From: Adiantum capillus-veneris
Lineage: Eukaryota > Streptophyta > Polypodiopsida > Polypodiales > Pteridaceae
Reading direction: 5' to 3'
DNA length: 64,000 nt
NCBI GenBank assembly: GCA_014529385.2
Contig: CM043966.1
Span: forward strand, 89,352,587-89,416,586
Shown here: piece by piece, positions 34,529-44,719 of the stretch
How the letters are laid out: every line of letters begins with the position of its first letter
Numbering within the stretch: position 1 is the first letter of the stretch
Notes under the pieces: model-generated
The model's input: the letters and a program-made list of their open reading frames with translations, nothing else
What the model was told of the DNA's origin: nothing
The model's database searches: none
Made by a program: the position numbers and the translations under genes

Positions 34529-36730
34529 TCAATAGAGTCCTGTCGTCTTGAGCATCTGCAAATGTGATTCGTAGCGTAGGTTGCCGATGGTCAAGGTTGG
34601 GCCGAATATTTTGCTTTCGTGAGTGAAAAAGCCGGTGTAGAAAGCTTCTTCGAATGTTTGCATGTGGAAGCTAGGCAAAAACATAATTCTTTGGTATAAG
34701 AGATGTAACACCTTTGGTGAGGGCTGCAATGAAAGATCATACATCATATCCGTCACTGTGTCGGCCGTCGATAGTAGACTTGAGGTCGTAGCTTTATCTG
34801 GCGCGAACACTTCAATGCATGCTAAGAGAGTCTTGCAGATTTTCTTTAGCATCTGACACGAAAGGTCAGGAGAGCCAGTAAAGAGTTTGATGGTGCCCGT
34901 TAGGGTTTTCACCATGTAGGCTTTACCTATTCTCTCTCCTTCCTTTTGTTTTGCTGTCTCAAGTGCTACTTCTTTTGCTCTGGATCTTTCTTTAATCTTG
35001 CTGAGCAGTTCATGCACCATGTGCATGTCTTTTTCATCATCATCTGTCAACTTGACAGCTCTTTCTGCCACCGCCTCCAATGGCTTCGGCTCGTCCATTT
35101 TTTCTTCACTCTCCATTGTACCCTTTGTCTTTTCTTTCGTCCCTTTCCGATCATCTTGCTTCCGTAGGGATATCCCATAAACTGCCTCCAGGGCCTCTTC
35201 TTCACTGTATCCGATAGCGACCAGATCCTCATAATCATCTTTCTTTTGCTTAACTGGATCTATCTCCTTTTCCTTGGTCCCGGCCTCCGGCTTTTCCATA
35301 ACTTCTGTTTCTATTTCTATTGGGGTTTCCTCCACAATAATTTCCATTTTCTTCGGGCTGGGTACAACAGTAAAAGAGGGCTGATTGTCCTCAGTCATCT
35401 TGGCTTTCCCTTTGTTTGCTTGCCCGTCTTTCTTTTGAGGTTCAGTAGACTCATCTACTTTCTTCTTCCCCTTGTCGTCCTTTTGCAGCTCAGCTTTTAA
35501 AAGCTGTACTTCCTCTTCAGTATAAGGCTCGACAGGTTGTTGCTCCAGTATGGCCTCCGACTCCTCATAAGCTCTAATATATTGATCGTATTGATCAACA
35601 TGTGGCCTGGCTGAGCTGGTTCCGACTTTACTGGGGTCTGGCACCCACATTTCTTCAAAGTCCCCCTTTAGAGCTCTTTCCGCTCTAAACTGCTCCACCA
35701 GCCTTTCCATTCTTGCGGCTTTTTGACTTTTGGTTTGCTTGGGATCGGCCTTCTTCTTCACTTTCTTCTTGAGCGGCTCGTCCACGGCCTCCTCAGGTTC
35801 TGAAACTATTTCTAGTTTTCGGCGTGCTCTTGTGGATGCCCTCTTGGATACTTCTTGTTGTTCTTCCTCTTTATCGGCTTCTCTAAGCCACTCATTCTGG
35901 GAGGGAATCTGGGGCCCTTGATCCCTAGCTCCAATAGCTTCATAAGCTATTCTTGTTAGGATTTCTCCTCCTCCTATGTACTTTGGCTTCTGGTTGTGCA
36001 TGGCGATTACTTGCTCGTGGATGTATTGAGCATAATTCACCTCTTTTGGCATGTTGCTTTTCAATGCCCATGTGATGGTTGTCGCAATGGCATGGGGTGG
36101 TGTAGTATACTTCTGCGGTCTTTTACTACACACATGGAAAAATTGGTTGTATAATCGGCAAAGGGTTGCCGCTCGTTGATCTGCCATATCTCCGTAGGTT
36201 GTATTTTGTTTCTTTGATCCATAGACCTCTATGGCTTCCCTTCTTTCTCTGACAGAACTCCCTTTGTTGTGCAGCTTCAATGCATCTGCAATGAGCTGTG
36301 GAGTGATCTGTACTTCAACTGTTTCTCCATCCATGGCTGTCAACGTGGCTTTCCCATCCTTCTGAATGGATGTTGCCAACTCATACACTCTTCTTGTGTC
36401 TACACCTGATGGTCTCGAGGTGAAGAACCTGTGTAAGTCAGCCTTTTCCAGGTATTTGCTTATGTTCTCTGTTCTGCTATAATCCACTAATTCTCGTGGG
36501 ATCATAGGTACATCGATCGATTGCCCTTGAGGATCTCTGAAAGTCCCTTGGTAGATCTTTATACCCTCTTTTTCTAGTACTGCTTCCTCCATCCAAGTCT
36601 TGGTTGGCTTGAGGGTTTCCGTTGGAATATCAAAAGGTTCTGCGTCTGCAAGAGCATCCTTGATGGTTGGTCTTTTTCTCTTATTTGCCGATGACTTAGC
36701 GGAATCCATGGATCCTGTAACTCCAATCAT
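34529..36730 (-). CDS. A ORF3, 733-residue protein of unknown function
   Basis: One uninterrupted minus-strand frame; the ATG at 36730 is 149 bp from the last palindrome. Residues 1-300 form a globular region with basic KRKRPTIKD, YQGTFRDPQG, a helical ITPQLIADALKLHNKG segment and PPHAIATTITWALK. This resembles, in general pattern only, the putative transposon-associated domain seen in some plant gypsy ORFs. Residues 300-560 are charged and low complexity, with basic runs (KKKVKKKADPKQ) that could be nuclear localisation signals. The C-terminus (YMVKTLTGTIKLFTGSPDL to the end) is conserved in B. There is no signal peptide or membrane segment, so it is not a typical envelope. The conserved frame in a retroelement of this age implies use. 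Function is unknown. Confidence 0.85.
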   Translation of the reverse strand: MIGVTGSMDSAKSSANKRKRPTIKDALADAEPFDIPTETLKPTKTWMEEAVLEKEGIKIYQGTFRDPQGQSIDVPMIPRELVDYSRTENISKYLEKADLHRFFTSRPSGVDTRRVYELATSIQKDGKATLTAMDGETVEVQITPQLIADALKLHNKGSSVRERREAIEVYGSKKQNTTYGDMADQRAATLCRLYNQFFHVCSKRPQKYTTPPHAIATTITWALKSNMPKEVNYAQYIHEQVIAMHNQKPKYIGGGEILTRIAYEAIGARDQGPQIPSQNEWLREADKEEEQQEVSKRASTRARRKLEIVSEPEEAVDEPLKKKVKKKADPKQTKSQKAARMERLVEQFRAERALKGDFEEMWVPDPSKVGTSSARPHVDQYDQYIRAYEESEAILEQQPVEPYTEEEVQLLKAELQKDDKGKKKVDESTEPQKKDGQANKGKAKMTEDNQPSFTVVPSPKKMEIIVEETPIEIETEVMEKPEAGTKEKEIDPVKQKKDDYEDLVAIGYSEEEALEAVYGISLRKQDDRKGTKEKTKGTMESEEKMDEPKPLEAVAERAVKLTDDDEKDMHMVHELLSKIKERSRAKEVALETAKQKEGERIGKAYMVKTLTGTIKLFTGSPDLSCQMLKKICKTLLACIEVFAPDKATTSSLLSTADTVTDMMYDLSLQPSPKVLHLLYQRIMFLPSFHMQTFEEAFYTGFFTHESKIFGPTLTIGNLRYESHLQMLKTTGLY

Positions 36731-36878
36731 AGAAGTTAGCGTCTTTTTAGTAGTACTGAAAGCCGAAATGAAGCTTTTAACTATTCAAATGACTTGAAAA
36801 TTGAAACATGAGCTATTCAGGGCCTAAGGATGCAATGTAGGTGAAAAAATATGCAAACTGGGCTCAAAAACATGCTTG

Positions 36879-37889
36879 AGACATCATACGCGTATGATGT
36901 CTTTTGTGTCAGAATGACTTCATATTGGTTGTGCTTGTAGCTGATAGTGTTTTCATGAGTGTCATATGCTTGGATTTGAGTTTGGATCCCATTTGGTCAA
37001 GTTTTGGCCAGTTTAGTCCAGTTCAGGCTCTTGGCAAAATTTTGAAAGGGAAATGGATTTTATGATCCAAATTGGGTAAAACTTGGTAGATTACTTTCAA
37101 ATGGCATGGAGAACACTTATGTTTGGTGGTTGAAGCCCTTAGATGCCAAAATCACATAGTGAGACATCATACGCGTATGATGTCTTTTAGTGCATTTTTG
37201 GACCAATCTTCTCTATAAGCTTGGTTTTGGCTTTAGATAGGCTTATTCAGTGGATTTATCAAGTTTGGATAGAATTTGGGCTAAAAATGGCTCAAAAGAC
37301 ATCATACGAGTATGATGTCTTTTTCATCAATTTTGCATGGGATTGGTTCTGTGGATTCTCCATGTGCTAGTGAAGGACTGTTTATACTCAAATCTTGGTT
37401 TGGACTTGAATATGTTGGATTTGGGACAAAAATAGGCTTTGTATGAAGGATTTTCTCTTAATTGGGCTAATGGGGTGATCCACTTGACCAAATGGTTCCA
37501 AACTTCATATGTAGCATGTATTAGATATATATAATGGATGTATGATGTCAAATGAGCATTTTTGGCTCTGTAAGTGCAAATAGACATTATACGCGTATGA
37601 TGTCTTTTGTGTCAAAATAGTGCTGTTTGGTTCCAGATAGGTTGTAGATGTGTTAATCAACAATCCTACAAAGTTTCAATGAGTTTGGAGTTATTTTGAC
37701 AAAATTAGGACCAAAAATCAATTTTATGGCCTACTTTGCGTTTTTTTGGTTTTCCTTGGGTTTTCTAACTCCAATTCTCATGATACTTGGTTCATAGGAT
37801 GTGATTAACATGTGGAATGAGGCTATGCACTCAAATGTTGAAATGGATGTGAAAATCATGCTGTGAGACATCATACGCGTATGATGTCT
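36879..37889. repeat. A palindrome array upstream of ORF3, 5 copies
   Basis: Copies start at 36879, 37162, 37297, 37582 and 37866. Steps are 283, 135, 285 and 284 bp. Three are perfect 24-bp palindromes with arm AGACATCATA and centre CGCG; the copy at 37297 has CGAG in the centre, and the one at 37582 has one arm change. All are followed by TTTT on the plus strand. The intervening DNA shows only weak similarity between units (GTTTGGA, TTTGGG-type words). No coding signal lies here. Confidence 0.93.
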
Positions 37890-39523
37890 TTTCTTGAAAT
37901 GTTGGTCTTTTTGTGCAAATAATGCTTTGTGCTAGTGCCCTAAGCCCTGCTAACTAGTTTTCAACTTAAAAAGTCATCAGTTTAGCTAAAAAGCCCCCTT
38001 ATAGGCATTTCAGTCTCCGAAGTCGTCTTTTTGCCTTGGAGTTGAATTTCTTCAACTTTTCTTCTTGAGAGTTGCATTTCCAGCTCATTGGATATGTTGT
38101 GAAGCCACCTATTCGGTTGAACTCGACTTTGGCTCCCCGTTCTCCATCTTTCTCCATTTGGTTGCCCGAAAGCGTCTTTTTCACCATCGGTAAGTGAATC
38201 AGCTTTCTTTTGGGTTTTGCTTGCAAACATAAGTCATCCATGTATATTTGAAGCTGCTTGTGAAGTTTCATGTCATTTGGTCGTCAATTTTAGCCGTTAT
38301 GCCAAAATGACGCTTTGTGTGTCCACAGCTGAATCGGTTGTTCCGACCTACTTTTGGTGGTCCAAACCTGGAGATACTCCATGGTTGCATTGCCCTCGAT
38401 GTTGTTAAGCTTCTTGAGAAGTTTTGTGTCGTTCCGACAACTTTTTTCTGTTTGCCTCTTGCAGGCTCTGTTGACCTAGGGTTTTTCCAGTCGTTCTTTC
38501 TCGAGCTTTGAGTGCTAGAAACTATCTCCTATACTAGGGTAACCCACCTCTAAGTTCTTGCAAGGTTTGGTTAGGCGGTTGTGCCCCTACCTAGAGTTCT
38601 TCCCCATTCCCCATCTGCTCTTGTTTCTTGGTTTTGGTGAGTTTTCGCGACAAAAGTTAACGATAAGCGTCAAAAGCTTATGGCAACGAGTCTACCTCTC
38701 ATGTCTGGTGTCCTCTGAGCTCTCGTAGCAGTCGTAGAAGGCGGTAGAAGGTCGGATGCTCCTGTGTGCTCTTTGCTCTCTCCAAGAAGGTAATAGTGGA
38801 AATGAGCTTGATAGTGAAGTGAAAAATACTTAACTTCGGGCTTCCCGGATCACTTGTTACCAAATTTGACATGTGCTCTTATCTCGTCGTGAAATGCACT
38901 TTAGGATTTGAAATTTCTCAATTTGGACTCCGTTTGACCTGTTTCTGAGAAATTGTCCACTTTGCCAAAATTCTGTCATTTCGGGCTTTCCGCAACTTTT
39001 TCAGAATTGTACCCCATTTTTACCATGGGTTGCCCTTGTCATTAGGATCATCACCGTCTATTCTTTTCTTTTTTCCGATCTCATTTCACCTGCTTTTTTA
39101 TTTTTCTTTTATTTTTATTAAGAAAATCATAAAAAATAAAGGAAAATAGCAAATTGAAGCCAAAAAATTCCAAACATACACGATAAATAGCTGGTAACCC
39201 TGTGTATATGAATATACACTTCTTTGTGATTTTTGGACTTGGATTACCACTTTTTTCCACTTTTTAGCTCCAAAAACACTCTTATTTAGTGATATTTACA
39301 CATCTAGAGACCCAAATTCATCATTTGATCTCTTCTTGTTGCAAAACAAGGTATATAAGGGCATAAATATTATCAATATCCGCAATCAAACATAAAAAAT
39401 TGCAAAATCATGTAAGACACTGCCCTTGTAATATAATTTTTGTTTTTCTTTGTTTTTTCCGCTTGTAGCTGCTTTGTAGCTCCTGTATACCTCCCCCCCT
39501 CCTAGTTGAGTCCTCCCGGACGA
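37890..39523 (-). other. A spacer between second protease and ORF3 array
   Basis: No gene, about 1.6 kb. Several blocks are alike in B at 18200-19400, including TAAGCCCTGCTA followed by CTTAAAAAGTCA, GAGTCTACCTCTCAT, and CACTTGTTACCAAATTTGACA. A 23-bp exact copy of the RT catalytic region lies at 38226-38248. T-rich tracts occur near 39080-39120. Confidence 0.6.
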
Positions 39524-40450
39524 CTATGAAGTGTCTGTGGGTGAAGCATTGTAGTTGTTTTGGTCATAAGTTCCCAATGCAATTGTAGAGCGATGATACA
39601 ACAGTCTTTCCAATAAAGCTGCTCTTTGTTTGATTGAAGGATTGGTGGTCGGGTTTTGGGTTGGTTTTGGCACTTCGGTAGTAGAATCAGTAGATGGATT
39701 CTTCGTTACCTTGTTGTCTTTTTTCACAATCCAAATCTGCTTCCGCTTTGCTTGTGCTTGCCACAAACTCTTTGCGACCCAAACCTGCTTTGTTCTGTGT
39801 GTTGATTTCCTCGCCTTGAAATACCTAGGAGTTTCCGTTGATTGTATTGAAGGGAGTTCCTTTTACAAATCTTTGGGATCCAAATTTGCTTGCTATAGCT
39901 TTGTGCCGTCATGAACTTCTTTGGAATCCAGATCTGTTTCACTGTCCTTGATTGTCGGGGATCACTCTGTTGTCTGGTATTGAAGACTCTGTTTGTGTTT
40001 TCTGGCACCACCTTTTTTGGTCTCCATACCAACTTTGACTCCGTTTTTTTCCAAGGTTGAGCTGTTATAATATTGCTTGTCTTCCTTATCCACTGTTGAG
40101 AATTCCTCGTCGAAGAGTAATCCGGTTGTATAGAAACTTTTGGTTGCCATTGCTTCTTCTTTTCCTCTGTTTGTTGTTTGCCCTTGTCCGTGGATTCTTC
40201 CTTTGGAGTTGGCTCTGCTCCTTTGGTGAACTTAACTGATTGACTTTCACCTTCGTATTTGATAAGCACTGATTTAGAACTCCAGTCAATCATTGCATTG
40301 TATTGCTTCTGCCATGGTTGTCCTAGCAATAATGGATGTTGTGTAGCTTGGTCTTCAACCACGTAAAACATATGAGGATACACATATTGGTTAATCTGTA
40401 TATGTAAAACTGTGCATCCGACAGTTTTGATTGAATTCTCAGAGTAACTT
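39524..40450 (-). pseudogene. A second protease domain, C-terminal half, and W-x-P-K-K tail
   Basis: Continues the domain that begins at the end of the long pol frame. After a one-base deletion near 40450, the frame 40383-39524 carries VYPHMFYVVED-type sequence and the closing HPLLLGQPWQKQYN block, then a basic Gln/Ser/Lys-rich tail. The tail contains five words of the form (I/V)-W-x-(P/A/V)-K at about 40020, 39920, 39875, 39782 and 39728 (VWRPKK, IWIPKK, IWIPK, VWVAK, IWIVKK), the last two in a shifted frame. In B the corresponding frame is continuous. The tail may bind a partner; that is not known. Confidence 0.72.
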
Positions 40451-43400
40451 TTAACTCTTGCTTGGCAGTTTGTAGTTTAGTGTCATTTGTCAATTGTCTA
40501 TACAAACTGAGTGAAAGTAGGTTAGCTTGAGCTCCTGAATCCAATAGTGCTCTGGCTTTGATTTGGTTGGTTCCTACTTTGCATTCAATGATGGGTTCTT
40601 CTTTGTCATTCCCCATTTCTGTTATACTAACTGCGTTTATTCGTATTGCTCCTTCATTGCGCTGTTTCTGACGCAGTAGTCTTCTTTTCTCCATTCTTTC
40701 CTTCGCCTCGGCTTGCGCTTCCTCCTCAATCTTTTTCTTTTTCTGGACACGCAGCTTTTCTTGATGTATTTTGAGAAGCATGTCTTGGGTTAGCGGCAAA
40801 AGATACTTTTTCACTCTGCATCCACTAATCCAATTGGGCATTTCTTCTCCGTCTAATGTAGCAAGCTTGACGGCTCCACTTGGTGATAGATCTTTAATCA
40901 CCAGAGGTCCCATCCCTCGCTTTTTAAGCTTTTTAGCATGCTGTTTCAGAGTGTAAACTAGGACATAGTCCCCAACCTTAAACTCTTTAGTCCGCACATG
41001 CTTATCAAAAAATTCCTTTTGTCGCCTTTTTTGAGCGTAGATGGAAGCTACTGCTTTTAGGCGAAGCTCATCTAGCTTTTCCAGGTCATCTATTCTATCA
41101 GAGAGCTCGTGCCCTGTCCACTCTAGATCCTTAGCCACCCTTAAGGTTGAAATCAAGAATTCTATTGGCAAGATAGCATTTAGCCCAAAAACCATGTTAT
41201 ATGGGGTCGTTCCTATGGATGTTTTATATGCTACCCTATATGCCCATAATGTTGAATGCAACTTTTGGTCCCAGTCAGTTCTCGACTCAGATACAATCTT
41301 CGTGAGGACCGTGCATATGGTTTTGTTTGTTGCTTCAGCTTGTCCGTTTGCTTGTGGATGATACGGGGCTGATTTCCTATGGATTACCATGAATTCATCT
41401 AGAAGGATCTCTATCACTTCATTTATGAAATGTGTGCCTCGATCACTCACAATTTCTATTGGCAATCCATATCGTACAAAGACGTATTCATACAGAAATT
41501 GTGCCGTGGTCCTGGCATCTGCTTTTTGAGTTGCCTTTGCTTCGACCCACTTTGTTAGATAGTCTGTAGCCACAATGATGTATTGTGCATGAGTCTTATA
41601 TGCAGGAGGTGAAATGGGTCCGACATAATCAATCCCCCATTTTGCAAAAGCTCTTGCCCCCATCATTGGTCTAAGCGGCATATCATCTCTTTTAAGTGGT
41701 ACTTTGGTCCGCTGACAGTCATCACACCGTTTAACGTATTCCTCAGCGTCCATATGTAATGTTGGCCACCATATTCCTGCGGCTAAGACAAGTTTTGCTG
41801 TCTTATCACCTGAGAAATGGCCTCCACCTACTCCTCCATGAGCTTGCTCCAGGATTATCACATACTCAGACTCTGATGCGCAAATCCTAAGCTGGTTGTC
41901 TTTACCTCTCTTATAGAGTTGATCTCCTATTAAAGCGTAATCTCTAGCTTCTGTCTCTACAGATTTCTGACGAGCTTTTGACGTTCCTTCTGGGAAAGTT
42001 CTATTTGTGAGATATTCAACAATATACTGACTCCATTCTGGAGCGATCATTATCTGATATAATGTCGAATACTCGGCTGGCGGTTTTGATGAACATACAA
42101 TACATACAGTGACATATTCATGTACGCTTTCTTTCATTCCTGGCCAATAGACTCCCAATTGTAACAAATTCCTATATGTGTTCCTTCTTGAACAATGAAA
42201 TGCACATTCCTGAACATGTGCTTCGCGCAGATATATACTATATTCCTCAGGATTGATGCATAGTCGTAAAACATGATCATTTCCCAATTGATACAACCTT
42301 CCTGCAATCAATTGAAGATTCTTGGATTGCTGAATAGCAATATGTTTCAGGTTGTATTCTCTTCTATCGAACTCTCCTCCATAGGTTAATAGGTTAACGA
42401 CATTTTGAGACCACTTCGGTATCATTTCTATGTTGAACAAGTACGCGTCTGGCATGTCGTCATCTACTCCTATAGGGTCTTCTCCATTCGTCAATCGCGA
42501 AAGATGATCAGCTCTAAGATGTGTTTTTCCTTTCTTTACTACTACCGTGAAGTCGAATTCCAGTAAGATAATGAACCATCTCACTATTCTCCCGGTATTG
42601 CATGGTTTATTCACTAGGTAGAGCAAGGCTTGGTGATCCGTAAAAAACACAAACTTGTTGGCTAGAAGATAATGCCGAAATTTCTTCACAGCATATATCA
42701 TTCCTAATCCTTCTCGCTCTGTTGTGGTGTAATTCTTCTCTGCATGGTTGAGCTGTCGACTGGCGTAACAGATAGGAAAATCCATGTTTCCTTCTTCTGG
42801 CTGAGCCAGAATGCATCCTATTGCATATGCAGAAGCATCTATATGCACATGGAATATCTTCTCCCAATCTGGTGATTTCAAGACTGGAGCAGTAATGAGT
42901 GCCTCTTTCAATTTCTTGAACGATTCCTCACACTCCTCTGTCCATTCAAAGTTCACTATTAGCCTGTAAAGTGGTTGGCCTATTATAGCGTACATGTAAA
43001 TGAATCGTCTATAATATCCACAATGTCCCATAAAGCTCTGTACTTGTTTCGCATTGGTTGGTCTAGGCATATCCACTATAACTTTTATCTTCTCTAAATC
43101 CGTGGATATTCCGTTTTGTGAGACAATATGTCCCAGAATTCTGCCCTGTCGGACCATAAACACACATTTCTCAGGATTGAGACAAATGCGATATGTCCTA
43201 CATTTCTCAAATACTTTTCTTAGGTGTTCTAGATGCTCATCTCTCAGAAGAGAATGTACACATAAGTCATCCATGTATATTTCTAGAAACAGCCTTAAGT
43301 ATTCTTTGAAAGCATGCGTCATCAGCCTCTGGAAGGTTGCGGGAGCATTGGTTAGACCAAAAGGCATAACCCGATAAGCATAAATTCCCCACTCCGTTGC

Positions 43401-43847
43401 AAAAGCTGTTTTATGTTGATCTTCCAGTGCTATGGCTAGCTGGTTATATCCTGAAAAACCATCAAGAAAGGAGTATGCTGTTTTCCCTGATACACGCTCT
43501 AGAACATGATCAGTTATCGGCAGGGGATAATTGTCCCTGATTGTTGCAGCATTCACTTTCTTTAAGTTGACACACACTCGGAGTTTTCCGTTCTTCTTAG
43601 GTACTACCACAATCGGAGATACCCAATCAGTGTGTTCAATCTCGTATATGAATTCAGCTTCCATTAGCTTATCTATCTCTTCCTTGATTCGCTTAGCAAA
43701 AGTATCATTATATGTGTATGGTCTCTGTCTGCTAGGCTTTGCGTCTTGTTTCAGTGGGATTGAGTGTTGGCATATCGATGGGTCAACTCCCTTTAAGTCC
43801 TTATAAGACCATGCAAACACATCCCTATACTCTCTGAGAAGACTCAA
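40323..43847 (-). CDS. A Pol: RT-RNase H, double zinc module, integrase, second protease start
   Basis: One open frame of 1174 codons; the true upstream junction to the protease is broken, so 43847 is only the first Met. RT (residues 1-290): [25 protein letters not shown], catalytic YMDDLCVHS (about 43270). RNase H: HVHIDASAYAIGC, TTEREGLGMIYAV, FFTDHQALLY, RADHLSRL. Then two tandem zinc modules: EAHVQECAFHCSRRN...VCIVC and EQAHGGVGGGHFSGD...CDDCQ, each preceded by a similar 80-residue stretch (LIAGRLYQLGND and LIGDQLYKRGKD). Integrase core: IDYVGP/ATDYLTKW, IVSDRGTHF, HPQANGQAEATNK. At the end an Ala/Lys/Glu helix and a second retropepsin start with ALLDSGAQANLLSLSLYRQL. Catalytic residues of RT, RNase H and integrase are all present. 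Confidence 0.93.
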   Translation of the reverse strand: MSLLREYRDVFAWSYKDLKGVDPSICQHSIPLKQDAKPSRQRPYTYNDTFAKRIKEEIDKLMEAEFIYEIEHTDWVSPIVVVPKKNGKLRVCVNLKKVNAATIRDNYPLPITDHVLERVSGKTAYSFLDGFSGYNQLAIALEDQHKTAFATEWGIYAYRVMPFGLTNAPATFQRLMTHAFKEYLRLFLEIYMDDLCVHSLLRDEHLEHLRKVFEKCRTYRICLNPEKCVFMVRQGRILGHIVSQNGISTDLEKIKVIVDMPRPTNAKQVQSFMGHCGYYRRFIYMYAIIGQPLYRLIVNFEWTEECEESFKKLKEALITAPVLKSPDWEKIFHVHIDASAYAIGCILAQPEEGNMDFPICYASRQLNHAEKNYTTTEREGLGMIYAVKKFRHYLLANKFVFFTDHQALLYLVNKPCNTGRIVRWFIILLEFDFTVVVKKGKTHLRADHLSRLTNGEDPIGVDDDMPDAYLFNIEMIPKWSQNVVNLLTYGGEFDRREYNLKHIAIQQSKNLQLIAGRLYQLGNDHVLRLCINPEEYSIYLREAHVQECAFHCSRRNTYRNLLQLGVYWPGMKESVHEYVTVCIVCSSKPPAEYSTLYQIMIAPEWSQYIVEYLTNRTFPEGTSKARQKSVETEARDYALIGDQLYKRGKDNQLRICASESEYVIILEQAHGGVGGGHFSGDKTAKLVLAAGIWWPTLHMDAEEYVKRCDDCQRTKVPLKRDDMPLRPMMGARAFAKWGIDYVGPISPPAYKTHAQYIIVATDYLTKWVEAKATQKADARTTAQFLYEYVFVRYGLPIEIVSDRGTHFINEVIEILLDEFMVIHRKSAPYHPQANGQAEATNKTICTVLTKIVSESRTDWDQKLHSTLWAYRVAYKTSIGTTPYNMVFGLNAILPIEFLISTLRVAKDLEWTGHELSDRIDDLEKLDELRLKAVASIYAQKRRQKEFFDKHVRTKEFKVGDYVLVYTLKQHAKKLKKRGMGPLVIKDLSPSGAVKLATLDGEEMPNWISGCRVKKYLLPLTQDMLLKIHQEKLRVQKKKKIEEEAQAEAKERMEKRRLLRQKQRNEGAIRINAVSITEMGNDKEEPIIECKVGTNQIKARALLDSGAQANLLSLSLYRQLTNDTKLQTAKQELKVTLRIQSKLSDAQFYIYRLTNMCILICFTWLKTKLHNIHYC

Positions 43848-43915
43848 AAGTCTCTCTTCCTCGCTGGAGACAAATCTGTGGCTATGTACACCGGTCTAGG
43901 TCTCACCTGGAGCTG

Positions 43916-44719
43916 CTAAATCAACTTTTTTTGCATCCTCCGGTCCGTCATAAGATTCGTTCTCCTTCCTCTCTCGAATAGGTGGGTTAATATCACCTTC
44001 CTATCCTCTATTGTGAATTTCCTATAGTGAGAGGGAACATCCATGTTTTCCTTGATTTTGACGTTTTCGTCCTCTCCACTCTCAATTTCTGTCGTCCAAA
44101 CTTCCTTCAGAGTTTTCTTGAGCTCTCTGTACTTGTTTCTACGTTCTAACTTGGACTCCGTGTATTCTCTGTTGCGCTTGTTCTTTTCTGATTTTTCTGT
44201 TTCAGTTTTCGTTCCATTATTTTGAACTTGATTTCTTGAGCCTCTTTTGTCTTTTCGTAAGCTCTTTTGATCACTGCCTCTCATTCTTCCAGAAATCTTA
44301 TCCTTAACACAATCTTCAGCCTTTACTAGCATTAGGAATTGATTTTTTCCTCTTATTCTAGGCATCGGATTGGTTCTAACCCCTTTTGTTTTTTTCTTTG
44401 CTCTATAGTGTTTCTGGCGTTGTTTAGTTTGGTTCGGAAAATCATAAAATCGGACATCCGTTATAGTTTCTTCGTTTCCGCTTGAATTGTCCGTTGACTC
44501 GTTGTCTGCTTCATTTCCCCACTCTGGATGATGGGAATGTCGTGAAACACCTCTTCTTCATCTTCCTTTTCCAGTGTATCGTTCTTTTCAGTTTCTTTTT
44601 GAGTACAGTTCTCAACATGAAATACGGAACCACGTCGTACCCGTCCTTGTCGCAAAATTTCGTTGTGGGACCATCCGGAATTGCACAAACATCTAGGGTT
44701 GCTAGAATGTGTGTCCATT
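43916..44719 (-). pseudogene. A linker between protease and RT
   Basis: Minus-strand frames 44718-44461 and 44365-43916 encode a basic, Lys/Arg/Glu-rich linker with NKYRELKKTLKEVWTTEIES and other helix-forming stretches. No domain is recognised. The frames do not join each other or the RT frame without indels, so it is broken. B has a similar basic linker. Confidence 0.6.

Noticed and set aside
34529-36730. ORF3 as a retroviral envelope
   Set aside because: It follows pol as env does, but there is no signal peptide, membrane segment or Cys-rich surface domain, and it is highly charged.
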